From Linyphia triangularis (taxonomy: Eukaryota > Arthropoda > Arachnida > Araneae > Linyphiidae): 64,000 nt of DNA. The stretch is taken from contig OZ021730.1 in the NCBI GenBank assembly GCA_963978545.1, positions 9,865,796 through 9,929,795 of the forward strand, in the 5' to 3' direction. This document shows positions 1 through 10,960 of the stretch, one piece after another; within the stretch, counting starts at the first letter, position 1; each line of letters opens with the position of its first letter. The notes below the pieces were generated by a model that did not search any database, had not been told where the DNA came from, and saw only the letters and a program-made list of their open reading frames with translations. The translations under genes and the position numbers were made by a program.

Positions 1-531
1 AGCCACTTTGCATTTGATGAAATTGACGAAAGGATTTCAAGTATAAAATAAAATATATTAGAAGCTCTTTTCGAGTTTTTAAGTTTTAGCACATTGCCAT
101 ACCGTTATTATTATTCTGTTCTTATCGTTATTATTCATTATTATTATTTTTTTCGTTAATCATTGTAATTTTTTTGTTTATTATTGGGATTCCTTATTAT
201 TTTTTAATTTATTATTATTATTCATTATTATATTTTTTAATTTTTATTTTTATTCTACTTATTATTATTAGGATTCTTGTTTTATTGTTTTTATCATTGT
301 GTTGTTATTGTTATGAATAATACCATTATTTGATTCGGAATTATATTTTGATGAAAAATGTTCGTTAAAATAACCTTACATTATTTAATCTGGTGGGGGG
401 GTAACCAAAATCGTCACGTTATAGGTTGAAATTACAATGAGAAGGTACGCAATACTTCAAGCCTGACATATGCATTTTTATTTTATTATATACCAGTGAA
501 AAAAAAAATGTTGAATAATTTGACTGGATAG
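1..531. other. AT-rich intergenic DNA, no gene seen
   Basis: Very AT-rich sequence. About 100-265 is degenerate ATT/TTA low-complexity repeat. No ORF or RNA signal I can support. Confidence 0.7.
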
Positions 532-689
532 GCTAAGTTAAGATTGGTTGGTTGTTTTCAGATTATCTGGCGCCGTCAGCAACACGAGGGCTATAATGCG
601 CCGAAACATTCGTCATTAGACAAGCCAACATACATTTACAAACACCCATGCCAACACGGGACTCGAACCCGCAACCTCGCTAAGTTAAG
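532..689 (-). mobile_element. SINE-A copy 1, 5'-truncated, with target duplications
   Basis: tRNA-derived SINE in reverse orientation. The AACCAACC-type tail (seen here as GGTTGGTTG) is at 543 and the B-box region (GACTCGAACC) near 660; the A-box part of the tRNA head is missing. It is flanked by a perfect 11-bp duplication, GCTAAGTTAAG at 532-542 and 679-689, so the loss of the head happened at insertion (5' truncation) rather than by later deletion. Confidence 0.88.
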
Positions 690-950
690 AAGAAATTTGT
701 GATTTTATACAAAGTATAGCTACAAATAATCCGAGAGGCGAATGTAAGTTTAAGTCACGAACATCATTCTGAATTTTTATAGAATGTGTATATGAAAAGT
801 TAGTATATTACGAATACACTGGTATAGCGTGGGAAAAAATGGCCGAAACTGGTCAAAAATCGACTTTGAATGAGTTGAATTAAATCCGCCGACTGCCAAA
901 TACGCCATAACTTGCCAAATAATGAGCATTCTTTTTTATATGGTAACCTA

Positions 951-1810
951 ATAGTCCGCGAGGCGACTGCAATTTTTGAACCTCATAGAACATCATTCTG
1001 AATTCTTTATAGAGATTGGAGAAAAGTGAGTAGATTAGGAATCTACTGGTCTGCCGTGGCAAAAATGGCCAAAACTGATCAAAAATCGACTTGGAATGAG
1101 TTGAACTAAAATCCGATTGCCAAATATGTCATAACTTGCCAAAATGAGAACAAACTTTTTCGTCTGGCAACCCTGCATTTTGATTTTCAATGAGAAAAAG
1201 TGCAAACGATTTTTGATCTCTGGCTTGGAAAATTTGTATTTTTTAAAAGTAAGCCAAATTGGCAACATCAGTTACATCATAAGTGACGTAATATTTATTG
1301 CCAACTTGGCTCCCTTTTAATAGATGCAAGTAAACCGTCGCCAGATATCTGCATCGTCTGCAACCTTCTTAATTGATCATTAAAGAGAGAGGGTTACCAA
1401 ATATAAAAAAAAATGCTCTTTATTTGGCAAGTTATGGCTCATTTGGCAATTGGATTTGGTTCAACTTATTAAAAACGGTATAGTGGTTAGCGTGCTGGCT
1501 TCTAGACAGGGAGGTTGCGGGTTCGAGTCACGTGTATGGCATGGGTGTTTGTAAATGTATGTTGGCTTGTCTAATGACGAATGTTTCGGCGCATTATAGC
1601 CCTCGTGTTGCTGACGGCGCCAGATAATCTGAAAACAACCAACCAACCAAACCAATCAACTTATTAAAAGTCGATTTTTGACCAGTTTTGGCCATTTTTG
1701 CCACGGCAGACCAGTGGACTCGTAATCTACTCACTTTTCTATAATTTTTATTTAAAAAACAGAATGATGTTCGATGGGGTCCAAAAATTGCAGTCGCCTC
1801 TCAGTCTATA
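951..1810. mobile_element. R2 TIR element, inner copy inserted in its own family
   Basis: A second R2 copy sits inside the first. The outer sequence stops at TGGTAACCTA and resumes at ATAACGCAACTTTGATT, exactly where intact copies read GGCAACCCTGCATTTTGATT. The duplicated TA at the junction suggests a TA target. The inner copy is itself split by a SINE. Confidence 0.75.
1461..1669 (+). mobile_element. SINE-A copy 2, inserted in the R2 element
   Basis: Forward SINE-A: A-box region (GGTATAGTGGTTAGCGTGC) at 1478, B box (GGTTCGAGTC) at 1520, body with the conserved block TTTCGGCGCATTATAGCCC, and tail of AACC repeats. A 14-bp duplication TCAACTTATTAAAA flanks it (1461-1474 and 1656-1669); the SINE itself is 1475-1655. 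Confidence 0.93.
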
Positions 1811-2256
1811 ACGCAACTTTGATTTTCAGTACGGAACAGCACAGACGATTTCTGATCTTAGGCTTGGAAATGTTCCATCTTTCAAAAGTAAGCCAAATTG
1901 GCGATAACCGTTACGTCATTAGTGACGTAATATTTTTTGCCAACTTGGTGATGATGAATGTAAGATGCATGTAAGCCGTCGCGAGACATCCAAATCGTCT
2001 GCAACCTTCTTAATTGAAAAGCAAAGAGCGATGGGTTACCAAATTAAAAAGAATGCTCATTATTTGGCAAGTTATGACAGATTTGGCAATCGTATTTAAT
2101 TCAACTCAATGATGGTCGATTTTTGACCATTTTCGGCCATTTTTGCCACGGCAGACCAGTGTATTCGTAATCTATTAACTTTTCACCACGTTCTATTAAA
2201 AATTCAGAATGATGTTCGATGGGATACCTAAACTTTCAGTTGCCTCTCAGTCTAAA

Positions 2257-2682
2257 AGTAACAATCTGAAAATCTTTTCCTCTGGTGAACTTGGCTGTTT
2301 GGCGGCCTTCCAAATTCTTAAAAACATCCTTTCTTTCATTAATTGTGTAGTTCCTTCTTTTGCCACACGATGGCGCTCATTTTGTATTTTCTTCCTTTCT
2401 TACACATCACTTTAAGAGTTTCATTCACTTAACAACACGTGCAATAGCGACGCACATGGATAAGGACTCTTTCAGAAGTTGAAGTAATCCCTTTTCTTCT
2501 TAAGCGTGCGGTAAATACCCTTGAAAGCACAAAATGAATGTTTCTTCATTAATAGGATGAACCAATAAAAGCCCATTTCTTCGTTTCCTTTAAAGATAAA
2601 GGTGATATAATAAACGTAACTTTATTTTGAACATACTTAAATTTTACACTTACACTTATATTATAAAGTAAAACTTTAAAAA
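2257..2682. other. Unannotated stretch
   Basis: No gene seen. Short ORFs here are isolated, without recognisable domains or splice context. Confidence 0.5.
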
Positions 2683-3650
2683 AACTAGGGGTGTGAAACA
2701 TCGCACAACTTTCAATTACACTATAAAACTGACGGGGAATTGTGTCATTTACCGTTATTATATTTTCATCATTCATTTAGAAACTAGGGGCGTGGAACAT
2801 TGCACAACTTTCAATTACACTATATTGCTGAGATGGATTTGTGTCATTTACCGTTTTTATATTTTATCATTCGTTTAGAGAAAAAGGCCAGTCTGGCGAT
2901 ATTTTTTGCGGCAATTGTAATATAAGACTTTAAAATAATAATAATAATAATAAAATAATATTAATAATAATTTTAAAAAAAATTGCTAAAATGGAAATTT
3001 TGGCGATATACTTTTCGATAATTATTATATTATCCTTTCTCATAAGTGAAACTGAGAAGGGGAGAAAAAAACGATCGTTCATCAGCTACGTTCAAGCAAA
3101 GAGGTTGGTTGTACTCAGATTATCTGGCGCCGTCAGCAACACGAGGGCTATAATGTGCCGAAACATTTGTCATTAGACAAGCCAACATACATTTACAAAC
3201 ACCCATGCCTAACACGGGATTCGAATCCGCAACCTCGCGGCCTAGGAGCAAGCATGCTAACCACTATACCGTTTGGTCGGCGTTCAAGCAAAGAGAACTC
3301 TGTGTTAAAGGTATTCATTTTCCCTCTTTTTACGCCATTTGAACATTTGTAAGGGAATTTTGGAGGTGGGGATGTTTAAAACACCTTAAAAGGCATTAGC
3401 ACAGCGATTTTTATCGAAATCGTTATAGCCGTTTTTTAGCAATCATTGAAAAACTTTTTCAATGGCAGCTACCTTATGCGCATGCGCGATTTTGACGAAA
3501 ATCTTAATGGTAGGTCCTTGAGCCATCACCAACCTGCTCACCAAATTTGAACATAGTTGGTCAATTTGTTCGGGAGTTATGCTGACCACGTACACACAGA
3601 CAGACATTTTTTTCTAGATCACTTTTTTGAGATCAGGATGTTCCAAAATG
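2683..3650 (+). repeat. Dispersed repeat R1, copy 1
   Basis: Begins with two tandem ~98-bp units (CTAGGGGTGTGAAACATCGC at 2687 and a second at 2786), continues through a block containing GCGCATGCGCGAT at 3478 and GTTCGGGAGTTATGCTGACC at 3570, and ends GATGTTCCAAAATGTGGAG near 3645. The same blocks occur in the same order at 8517-9100 and inverted at 13140-13878. A SINE-A interrupts this copy. No coding capacity; superfamily unknown. Confidence 0.7.
3089..3295 (-). mobile_element. SINE-A copy 3
   Basis: Reverse-oriented full-length SINE-A at 3104-3280 between 15-bp duplications CGTTCAAGCAAAGAG (3089-3103, 3281-3295). It is inserted in repeat R1. Confidence 0.93.
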
Positions 3651-3753
3651 TGGAGAAATGAAGTATTACATATAGGTAATTGAAAGTAGTAACTAAATAC
3701 TTTTAATCAACGCTTCTTTCCGTACTTTATTCACTGGGTGAAAATAATAATCA

Positions 3754-4774
3754 AACTGTTCCAGGGGCGTAGCCAGGATTTTTTTTCCGGGGGGGCTGAG
3801 AAATTATAAATGTCAACTTCGGAAACAATGATTATCATTCAATAATTTACAAATCAAAATTAATCAAACTAAAAAACAAATAAACACTTTTTGGGATTGT
3901 AATACTTTTAGCACATATAGCATAATTAGTTACTGGAATTTTAAAACTATATGGTAATTAATTTAGGTAAACATATTTCAATAAAAATATATTAATTATT
4001 AAAATATTATAATTAAATCAATTTATTATTGGAGTTATAATGTTATTGCCAACAATAACCATTAACATTTGATTAACAAAGTCCCAATCTAACGCTTAAC
4101 GTCCCAATCCGCATGCCCAGCGAAATAGGTCAATAGTTTAAAAAAAAAAGCTTTATGATCGTAACCATTTATATAAAATAATTTATTTGAATAGTGAAAA
4201 ATTGCACTTACCTTGAATGGGGTAGAAATAAGAAATTTCTTATATAGAGAATTCTGAAGTGTTTAACAAAGTGGGATCCGAGCAATGTTGAATATGTATA
4301 CAATGCTGCTCTTGGAGGATGGAGATGGCTGCTAAGAAAGAGCCGGTTTGAGGCTTTCTGGACACCCCTTGTCACCTATTGTACTAGTGAACCAGAGTCC
4401 CTGGGGGGGGGGGGAGGGATCATGGACTAGACAAGTACAAGATCCCCCCTCCCATCCCCAGGACTCTGAAAGCCTTTTGTCGGACGAAAGTCCGCGCCAA
4501 CGAGACTAGACATCGCGTATCACGTCGACTAGTCATCATGCCTGAAGTCTGGAGTGCTACATTCAGGGCAGATTCAACTTAATTCGATTCGTTAATAATT
4601 CCAGTGCTTTGACTGTCCAATTTCAAAAAATTAGAAAATAACGAAAACTTGTGTTAATTTCAAATTTTAATTATCCAAGCATAAATAGATCTATTTCTGA
4701 CTTTCGAGGTTTGAAAATTTCGGAGGGGGCTGCAGCCCCATCAGCCACCCCCTGGCTACGCGCCTGAACTGTTC
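3754..4774. mobile_element. hAT-type DNA element, ~1 kb, non-autonomous
   Basis: Terminal inverted repeats CAGGGGCGTAGCCAGG (3762) and CCTGGCTACGCGCCTG (ending 4766), with a perfect 8-bp duplication AACTGTTC at 3754-3761 and 4767-4774. TIRs starting CAG/CAGG and 8-bp duplications are the hAT signature. The 1005-bp interior has no transposase ORF, so it must have moved with enzyme supplied in trans. Confidence 0.92.
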
Positions 4775-5320
4775 GAAGATGCACCCGTAACTATGTGCTC
4801 GTGTGAAAAGGCAAGCGATTGCGGGCCCGTGTCCGCACTCGCACCGCCTGAAAGAGTCATAAGACTTAACTGTATGACACTTTGCAAAATTGGTGAATTA
4901 TATATTTCGCGTTGGAGTGGTCGCTAGTTGAACGGAATATCTCATTCAAAGATATCCTTGCTGAATTTTAAGATTAAATTTTATATAAAAATAGTATTAC
5001 CAATAAAAACAAAGCTTTTAATATAAATCCTTTATATGCATTGTCAATTTTTATATTCGTTCAACACAGCGTCTGTAAGCAGCCTGTGCTTGGTGTTTGC
5101 ATCTAATTTTAAATATCAAAAAACATTTCTATCAGCAAAATGTGCGGCAAACTAAGTTTAAAAATTTATTTATTAAAAATGAACGATACACTCGCATCCA
5201 TATCCAAATAACTTTTATTTATTCTGATTAAAACAATTTTATTATTCATTTACTAAAAAAAAAATTGGCAACTGAAAGTAATTTCAGTAATGGTCCGTTG
5301 AATGAGATTTTAACGCGATT
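4775..5320. other. AT-rich stretch with a dispersed repeat fragment
   Basis: No gene seen. About 5020-5270 (around GCGGCAAACTA and TTGCATCTAATTTTAAATA) recurs at 16230-16430 and, inverted, at 26390-26580, so it belongs to a dispersed repeat. Confidence 0.5.
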
Positions 5321-5840
5321 GGTAGGTTGGTTGGTTATTTTCAGATTATCTGGCGCCGTCAGCAACACGAGGGCTATGATGCGCCGAAACATTCGTCATT
5401 AGACAAGCCAACGTACATTTACAAACACCCATGCCTTACCATCGATATAAATAAACAACTGGATAGACTGCTTAACGCGGAGAAAATGAAGCCGTTGCCA
5501 GATGCCGTTGGTGGGATAACAAATACGGATTGCCGAGGATTGAAAATAAAATTTTGGGTTGTACACAGCAGAATGTCAATAGTAGACTTAATTAGTAATA
5601 ATGTGCAAAAAAATATATACTCTAGCATTTTACAAGGTTTTTCGTATTTCCATCCAACTATAAGAGTGAACTGTGATTGGTTAATCTTCCCACCAGCTTC
5701 GCAATCCCCTGCGCGTTTTTCTCTTTTAATTGACAATGGAGCAGTCTATCCAGTTGTTTATCTATATCGATGTGCCTTACACGTGACTCGAACCCGCAAC
5801 CTCGCGGTCTAGAAGCTAGCACGCTAACCACTATACCGTT
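5321..5840 (-). mobile_element. SINE-A copy 4, split by a hAT MITE
   Basis: Reverse SINE-A: tail and body at 5321-5439, tRNA-like head at 5773-5840. The two parts rejoin exactly when the MITE at 5440-5772 and one copy of its 8-bp duplication are removed. The flanks are not a clean duplication. Confidence 0.9.
5432..5780. mobile_element. hAT-type MITE, copy 1 (333 bp)
   Basis: TIRs of about 32 bp start CATCGATATAAATAAACAAC and end with its complement, with one mismatch between the two ends. They are flanked by a perfect 8-bp duplication TGCCTTAC (5432-5439, 5773-5780). A second copy with its own 8-bp duplication lies at 14330-14664. Two independent duplications fix the element boundaries and the hAT-type target length. 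Confidence 0.94.
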
Positions 5841-5896
5841 ACGCGCGCGCCCCTCTGAGGAAATCCTTTGTTGTAAATATCACATATATGAGGTAT

Positions 5897-6101
5897 TTCT
5901 CCAGTATGAGTTGGTTGTATTCAGATTATCTGGCGCCGTCAGCAACACGAGGGCTATAATGCGCCGAAACATTCGTCATTGGACAAGCCAACATACATTT
6001 ACAAACACCCATGCCAACACGGGACTCGAACCCGCAACCTCGCGGTCTAGAAGATAGTACGCTAACCACTATACCGTTTGGTCGGCATTCTCCAGTATGA
6101 G
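5897..6101 (-). mobile_element. SINE-A copy 5, inserted in the zinc-finger gene
   Basis: Reverse full-length SINE-A at 5911-6087 with 14-bp duplications TTCTCCAGTATGAG (5897-5910, 6088-6101). The duplicated target is the antisense of a finger-linker codon run, so the insertion splits the finger array. Confidence 0.94.
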
Positions 6102-6715
6102 AGATTAGACGAATAGCAAGAGGGCTTTTTCCAGAAAATGTTTTGTCGCACAAATGAAACTTTCCTCAGTATGGGTACTTAAATGCATTTTGAAATTGCT
6201 CCTATGAGAAAATTCCTTGATACACATATCACAAGAATATGATTTTTCTCCAGTATACGTGAGGAGATGACTTCTGAGATTGCTCTTCTTAGAAAAACCC
6301 TTGCATACTGTGGGTTTTTTTTCCAGTGTGAGTGAGGAGATGGGTTTGAAGAGTGCTTTTAACAGAAAATTTCCTGTTTCACATTGCATAAATGTGATTG
6401 ATCTCCAGTATGAGAGATTAGACGAATAGCAAGAGTGCTTTTTCCAGAAAATGTTTTGTCGCACAAATGAAACTTTCCTCAGTATGGGTACTTAAATGCA
6501 TTTTGAAATTGCTCCTATGAGAAAATTCCTTGATACACATATCACAAGAATATGATTTTTCTCCAGTATACGTGAGGAGATGACTTCTGAGATTGCTCTT
6601 CTTAGAAAAACCCTTGCATACTGTGGTTTTTTTTCCAGTGTGAGTGAGGAGATGGGTTTGAAGAGTGCTTTTAACAGAAAATGTCCTGTTTCACATTGCA
6701 TAAATGTGATTGATC
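6091..6715 (-). repeat. 313-bp tandem duplication of a zinc-finger block
   Basis: 6091-6403 and 6404-6715 are nearly identical; I see one or two substitutions (AGAGGGC/AGAGTGC) and a one-base difference in a T run. Each unit holds just under four finger periods. A third, diverged boundary (CTCCAGTATGAGAGAGG) begins at 6715. The near identity implies a recent unequal exchange within the finger array. Confidence 0.85.
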
Positions 6716-7355
6716 TCCAGTATGAGAGAGGAGATGAATAGCTAAATTGCTCTTTAAACAAAAAATTTTGTTACATAGGTCGCATACATGAGGCTTTACT
6801 CCAGTATGGTAAGTAAATGCACTCTAAGACTGCCCTTAAGAGGAAATCCCTTATTGAACACATCACATGTGTGAGGTTTTCACCAATATGAGAACGCAAA
6901 TGATTAAGATAGTTCTTTTGAGAAAACGTTTTGCAGGATGTCACACAAATGATTATTTTCATCCAAATATGTACGTAAATGCATTTTGAGATTGCCCTTA
7001 AGAGAAAATCCCTTGTTGCACACATCACATGAATATGGTTTTATTCCAGTGTGAGTGAGGAGGTGCATAGCAAGATAACTCTTTTTGGAAAATACTTTGC
7101 TGCAGAAATCGCACTTCAGTGGCATATCCTGTAATAAATAACGTATTGGATTAACACATTTAAAAATTTTATTAGAATAAAATACTTTTTGTAAAATAAA
7201 ACACTTCACTGGAAGTTAATTTTATATTGGTAGTACAAAGAGGCATGTTGCGTCTAATTTTTACAGAATCGGATGGCTATTTATTTTTGATAGAGTTCTT
7301 GAATGTTATATATTGGTTGATTGAAATTTAAGGGTGCAAGAGGAGCACATGGAAC

Positions 7356-8091
7356 ATACTGTTACGAATTTTTGTATATTTCTAAATATTTTGTAGTGTT
7401 AATTTTGTAAATAGGAAAATTTATGTACATTTCGCATAAGGCAGTGCAATAGTTCGTCGTTAGTTTGCTTTCCCGCAATGTGTGTCTTAATGCTTGATAC
7501 AGAGATAACGCTGGGAAGCGAGTTTTACAAGGAGCAGGGCATTTAACATTATGGTAATAACAATCTCGCCAAATTGGCGAGATAGAGCCAAGTTGGCGAT
7601 GGTTTTGGCGACTAATTTTTGTCACCAAATTTGGCTAGAAATCTCCAAATGTCGCCAAACTTGGCGACATTTTCGGTCCTCATGTACATGTATAGGACTT
7701 TTAGAATACGATCTGGAAAGTTCTCCAAATATCTACCTTTAGAGGTTTCAAGAATGTTCGCCTCCCCTATATAAGCCCGAGTCAGTTGACTGAGTGGAGT
7801 CCGTTAGTTGACTGGAATTACTGAGTTGAGATACTGAGTCTCAGTGAGCATTCAGAGTAGTTCTAAAGCGAACTGTATTGCATTGTCTTTTTCGGCGATT
7901 TAGAGGTTGTGTGTCAAGTTTTTAACTGCTGTTTTGTGCTTTATTGCTGTGAAAAGAGCTGCATTGAGTCTACTAGAACGAGAAGTTCTGGAGTTGTAAG
8001 AGAATCTGTGAAGAGTTATAGTGGAATAAATTTCTGCAAGTTTTGATCTGCTTTGGCTTCAAATCTTTCGAACCCATCAAAGCAACAATAT
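7356..8091 (+). mobile_element. Solo LTR, copy 1 (728 bp)
   Basis: Starts TGTTACGAAT at 7360 and ends AAGCAACA at 8087 (TG...CA), flanked by ATAC/ATAT. It contains a TATA box (CCTATATAAGCC, about 7769) and an AATAAA near 8025, i.e. U3-R-U5 organisation. A sister copy at 14978-15681 confirms the borders. No internal retroviral-type genes lie beside either copy, so both are products of LTR-LTR recombination. The U3 is crowded with TGGCGA/TCGCCA motifs. Confidence 0.88.
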
Positions 8092-8516
8092 GTAAGGTGT
8101 CATTTTAAGTGGCTTAGCATGGCATACATTCCTCAAACGTAAATTCTCAATGTGAATTTCTCATAAAATGTACTATTTGGAAATGCAGTCGCTTGAATGT
8201 TATAATTGGGCCATTCGAGTATGTAGAGATAGATGAGTATTCAAATTTTTACTCTACGCGTATTCATGTCAGTCTACATCAGCGTTCGCCACTAACTTTT
8301 AAAGGCGGGCCGTATGACTTATGTTGGAGCTTTCTGCGGGCCGGATACACCAAAATAAGTATCTTTAATTATTATCAATTTAATAATCTATGTCATTTCT
8401 CAAAATTGGATTTTTTTTTATCTTATTAAAATTACAGATGATATTTAATTCTTTTTTTTTTTTTTTTTAAATAATTAAAAAAAAAAAATAGTTCTCATTA
8501 TTAGTAAATCAAAGAC
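8092..8516. other. Unannotated stretch with a possible hAT end
   Basis: No gene seen. CAGCGTTCGCCACTAAC at 8279 followed by GGCGGGCCGTATGAC resembles a hAT terminus, but I find no partner end. T/A runs occupy 8450-8490. Confidence 0.4.
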
Positions 8517-9100
8517 TAAACTAGGGGTGTGGAACATTGCACAACTTCCAATTACACTGTAATACTGACGTAGATTTGTGTCGTTTGTATATTTTCATTT
8601 TTCGTTTATAATAAATGGCCAGTTTGGTGATGTACTTTTCGATAATCCTTTAGTAACCTTTATTATGAGCGAAAATGAGGGGAGAAGAAAAAACGATCGT
8701 TGATGAGGTATGCTCAAGGTAAGAGAACTCTGTGTTGTTGGCATTCATTTTTCAACTTTATACGCCATTAAAACATTTTTATGGTAATTTCAGAGGTGGA
8801 GATGTTTAGAACACCTAGAGAGGCATCAGTACAGAGATTTTTATCAAAATCGTTAGAGCCGTTTTTTAGCAATAATTGGAAAACATGATTTTTCCAATGG
8901 CAGCTACCTTTTGCGCATGCGCGATTTTGACGAAAACCTTAATGGTAGGTCTCATGGCCGCCACTGACCCTCATACCAAATTTGAACATCGTAGGTCAAT
9001 TTGTTCGGGAGTTATGCTGACCACAGACAGACATTTTTTCTAGAACACTTTTTTGAAACCAGGATGTTCCAAAACGTGGAGAAATGCAAAAAGCTCGATT
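8517..9100 (+). repeat. Dispersed repeat R1, copy 2
   Basis: Same order of blocks as 2683-3650 with only one unit of the leading ~98-bp repeat: CTAGGGGTGTGGAACATTGC at 8521, GCGCATGCGCGAT at 8914, GTTCGGGAGTTATGCTGACC at 9004, then GATGTTCCAAAACGTGGAG. Confidence 0.75.
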
Positions 9101-9133
9101 TTTTTTTTTTTTTACCGAATGCTATACTTTCAT

Positions 9134-9731
<598 letters not shown>

Positions 9732-9940
9732 CCAGTTTTAAAAATGCCGACCAAACGGTGTAGTGGTTAGCGTGCTGGCTTCTAGACCGTGAGGTTGCGG
9801 GTTCGAGTCCCGTATTAGGCATGGGTGTTTGTAAATGTATGTTGGCTTGTCTAATGACGAAAGTTTCGGCGCATTATAGCCCTCGTGTTGCTGACGGCGC
9901 CAGATAATCTGAATACAACCAACCAACCAGTTTTAAAAAT
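9732..9940 (+). mobile_element. SINE-A copy 6
   Basis: Forward full-length SINE-A at 9746-9926 with 14-bp duplications CCAGTTTTAAAAAT (9732-9745, 9927-9940). Confidence 0.94.
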
Positions 9941-10149
9941 TCCTGATTTTCCATAGTACCTATAGATCTATATGATGGATTTTTTTTAAAAAAAAAACTG
10001 GCTAAAATGAGAATTTATAATAAAAGAAATTAAAAAATAAGATAATTGCTTACCTAATGATAAAGTCTGTAACATGGATACAAAATATTTATACTCAGTT
10101 TGGAATAACATAAAAAAGTATTTCATTATGTTTGGAGTTGTATTTTTAT

Positions 10150-10392
10150 GTACTAAACTCCAACTGAACTTGACATCACTAGATGACAGATCTTCACCGT
10201 GCTCATAGGCAGTTAATCCATTTTAGCGGAGTGAAGACATAATTCTCGCCAAACCTTATAGCCTTTTATTCTCTACAGGGTTGTGGTTTGGCGAACATTA
10301 TGCTTTCACGTCGCCAAAATGGATTAAATACCTATGAGCACTGTGACGATCTACCGTCTAGTGATGTCAAGTTAAGTTGGAGTTTAGTATAG
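10150..10392. mobile_element. Near-perfect palindromic MITE (family P), copy 1
   Basis: About 242 bp that folds almost completely on itself: TACTAAACTCCAACTGAACT at 10151 and its complement ending GTTGGAGTTTAGTATA at 10391. It contains CTCATAGGCAGTTAATCC and the complementary CCTATGAGCACTG. The likely target is TA. Copy 2 is at 16649-17771. Confidence 0.85.
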
Positions 10393-10523
10393 TAAAGTAT
10401 TTTACTTCAAAAAAAATTTATATAACAACAGCAAAAAAATTAAAAATTATCATAGATTTACCTTTTTTTTTTTAGTTAGTATAGAAGTTATGCATAGAAT
10501 AAAATTATATGAAAGAAATAATA

Positions 10524-10790
10524 CAGTCAACTCGCGATAACTCGAAGTTTAAGGGACTAGCGAAATTCTTCGAATTATCCGAAGTTCGAGTTATCGGAAG
10601 TCACTAAGAAGTTATTTTCTATTCAAGGCATATTTCATCAGACATTGTTTTGCTTGTCCATGTGGAGTCCGGAATACGATGTTGTGTCTTGCTTTAAACT
10701 TTTCTAGCCATCTTGCACTTGCTATAAATAATTCAACTTTTAGTAAACGAACGAAGTCCTTCGCCTTTTCTTTTAACATCATCCCATTAA
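10524..10790 (-). pseudogene. Tigger/pogo-type transposase fragment with one TIR
   Basis: A Tigger-like terminus (CAGTCAACTCGCGATAACTCG) lies at 10526. On the minus strand, 10790 down to about 10620 reads a helix-turn-helix segment containing ARWLEKFKARHNIVFR, the hallmark of the second CENP-B-type DNA-binding helix-turn-helix of Tigger/pogo transposases. The frame is open for about 55 codons, then lost. No DDE domain remains. The fragment is cut by SINE-A copy 7 at 10794. Confidence 0.75.
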
Positions 10791-10793
10791 GTG

Positions 10794-10915
10794 GGTTGGT
10801 TGGTTGTATTCAGATTATCTGGCGCCGTCAGCAACACGAGGGCTATAATGCGCCGAAACATTCGTCATTAGACAAGCCAACATATATATTTACAAACACC
10901 CATGCTTTACACGGA
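10794..10915 (-). mobile_element. SINE-A copy 7, head missing
   Basis: Reverse SINE-A tail and body only; it ends after ACAAACACCCATGC with no tRNA-like head. No clear duplication is visible. It is inserted in the Tigger fragment. Confidence 0.85.
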
Positions 10916-10960
10916 AAAATTAGGAAGGCGTCGGCCAGATGATAAACGTAAACCAGGACT

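Larger units (their letters stand above)
690..2256. mobile_element. Palindromic TIR element (family R2), outer copy of a three-layer nest
   Basis: Family R2 ends with AGTCCGAGAGGCGACTGCAA-like sequence and its complement, and has long inverted arms (about 200 bp) containing GGTCTGCCGTGGCAAAAATGG. The outer copy runs from about 727 to 2255 but is split at about 950/1810 by a second R2 copy. Its centre carries a palindromic pair of TGACGTAA-like sites (1914-1935). No coding capacity is seen, so it looks like a non-autonomous element. Other copies are at 20709-21374 and 47383-48380. Confidence 0.75.
5841..7128 (-). pseudogene. C2H2 zinc-finger gene, decayed terminal exon
   Basis: Minus-strand sequence encoding tandem C2H2 fingers. 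The first two are intact (7128 down to about 6990: CDFCSKVF...H-HTGIKPYSCDVCNKGF), and finger and HTGEK-type linker fragments continue down to 5841. Later fingers fall in different frames, so the gene is broken. A plausible splice acceptor (TTATTACAG) ends at 7129, giving an exon start at 7128. C2H2 arrays usually bind DNA in the nucleus; no effector domain is visible. A SINE-A is inserted in a linker (5911-6087), a 313-bp block is tandemly duplicated, and the distal end abuts SINE-A copy 4. Low-confidence alternative: several small frameshifts are assembly errors in a living gene. Confidence 0.8.

Noticed and set aside
1478..1540. tRNA genes at the SINE heads and in the foldback arms
   Set aside because: The cloverleaf acceptor stems do not pair and each is joined to SINE or transposon sequence; these are tRNA-derived promoters, not tRNA genes.
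2693..2878. Short ORF across the tandem 98-bp units
   Set aside because: Part of repeat R1; not conserved as an open frame in the other copies.
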